Assembly: GCA_011033025.1 (NCBI GenBank)
Contig: WFMF01000080.1
Span: forward strand, 124,001 to 188,000
Origin: Beroe forskalii
Taxonomy: Eukaryota > Ctenophora > Nuda > Beroida > Beroidae
Direction of reading: 5' to 3'
DNA: 64,000 nt
The notes beneath the pieces were generated by a model. The model made no database searches. It saw only the letters and a program-made list of their open reading frames with translations, and had not been told where the DNA came from. This document shows, piece by piece, positions 38,901 to 47,900 of this stretch; the stretch's first letter is position 1, and every line of letters starts with the position of its first letter. Both the position numbers and the translations under genes were made by a program.

Positions 38901-41900
38901 CAGGTAAATTATTTGTTAAATACTTATTAATATAGTTTCATGCTGAGAACCTTGCACTGGTCACTGGATCCTAATTATCAGTTCTTAGGGATCGTTCACA
39001 TATTACGTAATCACCTAGAGGGGGGAGGGGGTGTTTCCGAATGATTACGTTACATGTTATTGTAACAAATACAACTACTGTAAACTTGATTACGAGGGGG
39101 AGGGGGTATTAAAATCGGCCAAAAATTGATTACCTAATATGTGAACGATCCCTTATTTGTGACCTACCAAAGTATTCGAGTGTCCAATGATTGTAGTTTA
39201 ATATGCAGACTACTGGTATATGCAAAGTTCTATGATGCAACTTAGTCAGTGTTTTCCATTGCAGAGCGTCCCTGGGAACCACGAAATACTGCAGTTATTT
39301 CCTGCGACACTTGCCTTGTCCTAAACAGGTGAATAGAAAGGAAGGAAGCATTCCGTCAATAGATTGTCAGTATTTTGTAATGGCATTGGATATTTGTTCA
39401 AATTCCCTGATCCCATGATGAATTCAGTCGGGTTGACTGCCCAAGCCCTAATTCCACTGCAAGTTATACGCGGAGTATAGTCCCTTGCATCCATAGCTGC
39501 CGAACTGCCCTCCTTTTGGGAGGGCGCCCTCCCATGCCCTCCATTTGCCCTCCTTTTGGACCTTGCCCACCTTTTTGGAGGGCAAATCTGAAAATTTAGC
39601 TATAATTCTGATAATTTACTCACAATTCTGAAAATTTACCTAATATGCACTATCTCGGATCACATTTTTAGTCGTTCCCTAAAAAAAAGGTCGCCATTGT
39701 TTGAAAATTTACCTAACAAGCACTATCTCGGATCAATTTTGAAAATTACCTATCAAGCACTATCTCGAATCAATTTTGAAAATTTACCCACTTAACATCC
39801 TTAAAATTTATGTATAATCCACCGAAAAACCTAAAAATTTACCTAAAATTCTGAAAATTTACCTACAAATGTGAAAATTTACCTAACAAGCACTATCTCG
39901 GATTCAATTTTTAGACGACGTCCAAAAAAAATACACCCACGGAAATTGCCCTCCCTTCAACGCTATTTGCCCTCCCAAATGGGGCAAAAAAGTGCCCTCC
40001 CAAAGGATTGTCAAGAGTCGGCAGCTATGCTTGCATCGTATCCGTTAAATATACATACAGGTAATGGGATTCTGACCACTATTTTAAGGAAAAGACACGT
40101 AAGTCTCGCCTGCTCCCTCCCCCCCATAAAGATCCACTCTCCTCAGGACTGCATGTACCTGCACGGTTTGGGGGACAGTTCAGCGAGTTTCACCAAAGCA
40201 GACATGCAGGCCGGCAAGCACCAGCAATACGAGAACATTATTTTCAGAGAGTGAGTTGAATATATCATATGATTTATTGATACTGGTGATTAATTGATAC
40301 TGATCTTAATGATGATTATAGTCTCTGCGACAATAGAAAAGAAGCTGATTTAAATAAAAAGAAATAATCTATTTATTAAAATCAGCTTCTTTTGTTTTGT
40401 CGCAGAGACTATAAATTATAATTATCATTAATCTGTATCAGTATGCGACTAATAAACAGTGATCCGATCATTCAGTTATGATTAATTGAGGGAGAAAACA
40501 TTCGCTTTTCATCGTTTCCTTGATGAACGTAAGCACTTATTAATTGTTGCATCACCTAATTGTGTCAGGTATTATAACTTATGAGTGCCTTCATCAGTGC
40601 ATTTACTCTTTTCACTCAATAACTTGGAAAAATGCAACACATAAATTCCATGTTGAGTTTAGTAATGCTTTCCGGTAATTGCTACACAGTCTTCTTGGAA
40701 AACTTAAGTGCTAAATAAAGTCGGCTTAAAGTGAAAAAATTTTTACATCGTGATTAAAATTTCTTCCATGCACCCCAAACTTACACTCACACAATATTAT
40801 AAATTCATGACACATCATTGGTGCTGGCATTACTCGTTCTCTGGCCTTCATCCAACATATGGTTATCAGGAGGGAGAGAATTAATGAGACATGTGTGGAA
40901 TGATGGATGTATTTGTAATTTGATCCAAGTTACGGGGTCTTAGAATGATCTGTCCACCTCAATAATAATAATAATATTATAATGGCCTAAATATAATACC
41001 ACATAAAATACTACAGCTGATGATTTCATCGAAATTCAAAACATGATCTCGACTTTTCTTCAACAGGTATTTCAGTAAAAAGGCTGAAACGATGAAGCAA
41101 AATATGACGCGCCAAAAGATTTCGACGAAAGGTACGCTATTTGTTTTTTCTGTGGAATTCAAGAATTCACACACCCATTGATGATATTTACATTCTTCAA
41201 ACACTGCTCTAGAACTTAATTTGATTAACATTGATCATCCCTGGTAGGAATTGAATTATGTTTTATAAGCGTCTTTTACCTCTACACTCCCTATTACATC
41301 CCCTACACTCCCTATTACATCCCCTACACTCCCTATTACATCCCCTACACTCCCTATTACATCCCCTACACTCCCTATTACATCCCCTACACTCCCTATT
41401 ACATCCCTACACTCTATTACATCCCTACACTCCCTATTACATCCCCTACACTCCCTATTACACCCCCTCCTATTGCATCCCTACACTCCTATTACCCCTA
41501 CCCTCCCCTACACTCCCTATTACATCCCCTACACTCCTCTTACATCCCTACACTCCTATTACATCTCCTACACTCCTATTACATCCCCTACACTCCCTAT
41601 TACATCCCTACACTCCCTATTACATCCCTACACTCCCTATTACATCCCCTACACTCCTATTACATCCCCTACACTCCCTATTAAATCCCCACCCCTACAC
41701 CTCTTTACCCCCTACCCCCCTTTCATCCCCAAACTCCTATTACCCCCACCCCCTATTCACCCCATCCCTATTCACCCCCTACACCCCTTTTTACCCCCTC
41801 CCCTATTCATCCTCCCTATTCATCCCACACTTTTTGGCATCCCCTCAGCATCCCTACCCCTTCATCCCCCTCCCATTGCACCCCCACCCCTTTGCACCCC

Positions 41901-44900
41901 CACATCTATTGTCCAAACTTTCCCCCACTCTTTTCCCCTCCCCCCTTTGCCACCCAAAACTCCCTTTACATCCCTCCCCCCTTTGCATCCCTACACTCTT
42001 CCCTACACTCTTTCTTACACCCTATTCATCCCACACTTATTCACCCCCTCACCCCAATACATCCCTCACCCCTATAACATCCCTCACCCCTACACCCCTA
42101 CCCCCTATTCATCCCTACACTCTTTTAAATCCACTACCCCCATTCACCCCCTTCACCCCCTTTACACCCCTCACCCCCTTTTCATCCCCCACTCCACACC
42201 CCCACACTCCCTATTACATCCCCTACACTCCCTATTACATCCCCTACACTCCCTATTACATCCCCTACACTCCCTATTACATCCCCTACACTCCCTATTA
42301 CATCCCCTACACTCCCTATTACACTCCCTATTACATCCCCTATTACATCCCCTACACTCCCTATTACATCCCCTACACTCCCTATTACATCCCCTACACT
42401 CCCTATTACATCCCCTACACTCCCTATTACATCCCCTACACTCCCTATTACATCCCCTACACTCCCTATTACATCCCCTACACTCCCTATTACATCCCCT
42501 ACACTCCCTATTACATCCCCTACACTCCCTATTACACCCCCTACACTCCCTATTACATCCCTACACTCCCTAATACATCCCCTACACTCCCTATTACATC
42601 CCCTACACTCCCTATTTCATCCCCTACACTCCCTATTACATCCCCTATTCCCCTACACTCCCTACTACATCTCCTACACTCTCTATTACATTCCCTACAC
42701 TCCCTATTACATCCCCTACACTCCCTATTACATCCCCTACACTCCCTATTACATCCCCTACACTCCCTATTACATCCCCTACACTCCCTATTACATCCCC
42801 TACACTCCCTATTACATCCCCTACACTCCCAATAACATCCCCTACACTCCCTATTACATCCCCTACACTACCTAATTGATCTCCTCCCCTCCCTCCAGAT
42901 GACTTGACCTGCGGTACGTCGCGTGATGCGTGGTGCGCGCCCCCAGCCCCCGAACAGATTCCCGAGCCCAGAACCATCCGATCGATGAGCGAGAGCGAAC
43001 ACAACTTCTACAGCAAAGCCTCCGTTTCAGACCCAGACTTGTCTGCAGGAACAATAATCCCTGGGAATATTCGGTGTAATTTATACCCTGTATAAATGTA
43101 TGTTACTATCATCATGTGATGTGAGTTAATAAGTCCTTATTATGTTTAGGTTTTTCTTCGAAATATGTGACATTTCCTGATGGTAAAATCCGTTGTTGTC
43201 TGCAGGAACTCGTGAAGTGTCAGCTCCCATAGAAACACCACCTACCTTAGATTGGAATGAGGTTAACAGTCAGCGGCGAAACTCGCTATCTTCACCATCA
43301 GAAGATGAATTAGGTATTGTTGCTGCTCAGGAATTTGGTAAATTTGCGCGAATTTTCTTGTGCGCGCGGTCGCAAGGTCTACTAAAGTACAAAATTTCAG
43401 CATTCAAAATTTGGCTGTTTGGGTAAAAAGTACTCGCTAGCAAGCATTTAGTGTGATTACGCGCCGCGCGTCGCGCGCGCACATTTCTATCTTCAATTGT
43501 TACAAATCAATTTCCGGTTTTTCGCTTGCGGTTCTTAGTCAGTGTTCACGGGATCTTTGGATGTAACTATCGGTTCTGTTGTTGGGAGAATTTTTCTGCA
43601 ATTTGTATCGGTTTCGTTCCAATTTCACTGAAACACTGATTATATGGTACTTCGAAGTCTCGTGGCTCGACTGAACATTTCCTTTTCTGAACATCGCCCT
43701 TTTTCAGATTTCGATCCCTGGGAAATTAGTAAAGACGGTTTGGAAGAACTCATCCAGAATCAGGCAGATTCAGGTAAGATTTAATCGACGATCTTCAAGC
43801 ATGTGTTTGATGTCCTTAGCAGATTTTAAAGGATCGCTTTTTGTATCGTTCTATTGGACAGGAGAGTTGCCTTCTTCGTTTACACTGTCCTGAATCGTTG
43901 ACTTACCTTTGGTTCATTCACTGATTCACCATATCAATTAAGGAACATCCTCATAAAATCTCGCCCTTTGTTTCACAAAAAGTATTGAGGTAGGGTTGGA
44001 AATAGACATTTAATGGGCAAGTTCTGAAAGTACCTCGGGAAACTTAACGTGCGTGTTACTTGTTACCTATGTGCCTGTCTGAAAATAACAAGCTGATTTT
44101 CGATGTAGGCTTAAAAAAAGATCAACGGCTTTCCTTAAGTCAAAATGGTGATTTTCAAAAATCAGTATTTTCACTTTTGCGGCTCAATTCAAATTTTGAT
44201 TTGTGCTCAAAAAACAATAAGAGCGAATCCCGTACCTCCCCAGGAGGACCAACACGCCCCTGTCAAAATGGTTTCTCGATAAGTTCCGATCGCACAATGG
44301 ACGGGAAATTGCGATTTTCCAATTTGCCAATTGCGATTTGGAAACATTTTTTTCATGAAAGCTGAAATTCTCTATCAGAAACAGCAAAAAATTCGAAGTG
44401 ATGAAGAAAAAGCTGTTTTCCCGGCCATTTGCAAGAGCCATCTAAACCTGCCGTACATCACTATGGCCTTTGCGGAACCTTTCAGCTTCGATTCCTTGTG
44501 TAACATGCCGTACAGTATACTCTCTTGGAGGCTGGGGACATTTACTTGTGGTTGAAAAGTACTTTTACTGTCTCCATAGTAACTAACGTATTCATAAATT
44601 TTCTGATGATTTAATACAAAAACTTTCCCACTTACATACTTAATTACCGATAAACAAGAATGACCGCCAGGTTGAATTATTTCCGTGATAAAAGAAAATC
44701 TGTGATCAGAATTTCTTGGTGTAGAGACGGCAGAATTTAGTGGAATTTTCAATGGTTCAATAGGAGACATTAAAAATCATTTGTAAGGGAATCCTGATGG
44801 AAATTAATTTTGCAATATGACAAAAGGACAGCATATCTCTAACACTAAAATATAATTGGCTTAATCAATATTAGCAAATGCACGAAGAAATACTGGCAGT

Positions 44901-47900
44901 CTGGAGGAACGCCGACTCATCTTCGGCGGACCTAAGGCGGACTCGCTTAAGCGGACCTACGGCGGACCTAAGGCGGACCTACGGCGGACCTTAAGCTGAA
45001 CAAGCTTGAGCGGACCTACGGCGGACCTGGGCGGCGGACCTACAGCGGACCTACCGGCAAGCAATCAGATGCTAAGGGCAATAAGCCAGCAAGCAATCAG
45101 TTGCTAATCAGGGACACACGAGGTGTATATAAGCCGCAGTGTTTTGAGAGATTTATCAAAATGCCTTTTCATTCTACTCAACCGAGTCTCCACGACGAGA
45201 TCGTCCAGCTTACCTTGACAGAAGATGCAGCTCGCTCCTTCCTCCTCCAACGGGATGTTCTGAGACAGACGATGACCTGTGGATGTGGTTCTCAGATGGA
45301 CTTCATTGCCTGTGCCGCTTCAAAGTCTGCAGACCTAAGAGTTTGGAAGTGCACCACCTGCAAGAAGTTCACCAACATCAGAACAGACAGTGTCCTGGCC
45401 GGGAAGAAGCTCTCCTTCAAGGCATTCCTCACCCTCATCTACTACCTCAGCATCCGATCCCTCACCAATGTGGAAGTTGCTGCCATCACTGGGATCAGTC
45501 AGAAAGGAGTTGGGGAGTGGAGATCCATCCTGTCCAATGCTGTAGCAGACTGGTTCCTACAGAACAGCTCTCCTATCGGGGGTCCTGGCAAGATAGTGGA
45601 GGTGGATGAGGCAAAGTTTGGGAAGATGAAGAACAACAGAGGGGCTTACAGAGAGGGCATGTGGGTGCTTGGCGGAGTCGACAGAGAGACCGACGACTGC
45701 TTCCTGGTGCCCTGTCCTGGGAACTCCCGCTCCGGTTCTGTCCTCCTCCCCATCATTCAGCGCTGGGTCCTTCCTGGGAGCATCATTTACACCGACGAGT
45801 GGGCTGGATACAACAGACTCACGGCACAGGGCTACACCCACGACAGTGTCAACCATTCCATCCAGTTCGTTAACCCTACAACCGGAGTCCTGCTGGATGA
45901 CTGAGTTGATCCGCTTCTGCTGGTGCCATCGTAGTAGTTGTGTTCAGTAGGTCAGAATCAAATGAAACGATGGTGTTGAGAGCTGTGCATGCATTATATA
46001 CCATGGTGCCAGTTATGTGAGACACCACTTAACAAGCCCCTATGAACCTGACACCTACGATGTGACACCACTTGACACTACAACCCAATCATGTCATTAT
46101 GATCAGCGATCCGAATGATCGGTGATCCGATCATCATACTATCATACGATGCCAGACACCAGGGGAGTCAAGTCATCCATGTTTTAATTTTTACGGAGTG
46201 TATCATAGGTCCGCTTTAGGTCCGCCTTAGGTCCGCCGTAGGTCCGCTCAAGCTTGTTCAGCTTAAGGTCCGCCGTAGGTCCGCCTTAGGTCCGCCGTAG
46301 GTCCGCTTAAGCGAGTCCGCCTTAGGTCCGCCGAAGATGAGTCGGTGTTCCTCCAGACTGCCGAAATACTATATCACAGGCCTCAGCTCGCCTAGTTAAC
46401 ATTGAAACGTTCGTCTCATCACTGGTTTACTATGTATAGATTTCACAGTGTTCCAGCATGTCGCAGGGTCAGGAAGTGTCCTCTTTAACAAGTACCCTCG
46501 AGACAGCACATCTGTAAACTCGCTGTAGGTCTGCCTGAAGTGTCTGCTCTGGCAGCACCGTGGTTCCCTCCCTTGACGAAACATCTCTGAGCTTCCTTCT
46601 TCAGTCCCACAGCACGGCACCCCGCTACGGTCTTACACTTCTCAGCACAGGCAGCCATGTCAGGGAAGCCCTCGTAGAAGTTGGGGGACAGCTGGTCTCC
46701 GGGCAGGTTGATTCCTTCCAGCGTGCACTCAGCCACGGTTTTAGCAACTGCTGCTCCTTCACCTCCTTCTCCTCCTTCGCCACTTTCTTCACCCTCTCCT
46801 CCTTCACCTCCTTCTCCACCCTCGCCTCCTTCGCCACCTTGCTCACCACCCTCACCTCCTTCTCCACCCTCACCTCCTTCTCCACCCTCACCTCCTTCTC
46901 CACCTTCTTCCTCATCATCATCTAAGCAAGGAGGAGGGCATTCTCCAGCAACATGAGCTTCTTCTGCTTGGGCACACTTCCTCGCCTTCTTCTTGGTCAT
47001 GCTTCCGTCTGCCACCATGCATTCTGTCGTGTCCAGCCCCTCTCCTTTAGGTGCCCACCCTGAGTATAATGCAGATTAAAATGAATATTAGACTGTATCG
47101 GAAAAGTTATTGATGATTAATTTGCGATATTTTGAAAGTGTGTGTAAAAACTGCGTAAAAAATGGTAGGCATACACTGTAGTAAAGCAATGATATCAGAA
47201 TTTCGTCTTGAAGTCATCTTTAATATTCGTGCTAAAACGGAGCTTACCTTTCTGGAGACAGTTCTTGAGTTGTCTCTTGGTCTCCTGGCAATCCGGTCCC
47301 TGGGCATCAGTGGAGTACAGGCAGAGTACGATTGCAAACACGGCTAAAGTAGTCAGCTTCATCTTGTTGATCTGTTTTTTCAAGAAAAATTATCGGAAAA
47401 TGGGTAAGCCGGTACATGCATCCACCAGTTTTATATGCCCAAATAGCCGCACTTCTGATGCCTCAATCTTTGTTTACACTCACGCTTTTTTGATTTTTTA
47501 AATTTTTTTTGTCCTTAGATCACGCCTTTCTGACATCATGCAGGGCACAGGCTTTCAGATTTGTTCAAAAATGAGTATTGAGGCTAAATCGTAGATAGTA
47601 CACTTCTAACAATGTTCTGTGAAGTTTCAAATTCGAAGCTGCAACTAATCTTGAGGTTAAATAGCAAGCTTACTAAAAAAATTTAAAATAATAGCAAGTT
47701 AACTTCAACAAAAAAGGCGATTGGGGAGAGTGTAAGAAAATGTCTCAATAGAAAGAGCTGATCATGCTCTTACGTCATGAAAACTTCCAGAGCCACGCTC
47801 TGTTGAGTATTGAGAACTTCCCTTCATCTTCCATTAAATTTTTAAATTTTTAAATCTCAAGATAACAGCCTGTAGCATCAAAATCAACAACTCGCTAGAA

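Larger units (their letters stand above)
35430..40858 (+). repeat. CNOT4 exon cassette, copy 2
   Basis: Homologous to 21350-28905 and shorter, because it lacks the 1.77-kb insertion. It is the only cassette with an intact exon G, and it lacks exon A. Confidence 0.92.
43560..47880 (+). repeat. Inverted duplication, arm 2
   Basis: Partner of 30690-34530 in opposite orientation. It includes CNOT4 exon J, the Merlin element and the antisense secreted-protein gene. Confidence 0.9.

Noticed and set aside
41258..42835. 525-codon open frame and overlapping 366-codon frame
   Set aside because: They are produced by a 21-bp minisatellite whose period is a multiple of three. Residues repeat HSLLHPL/YTPYYIP without any domain.
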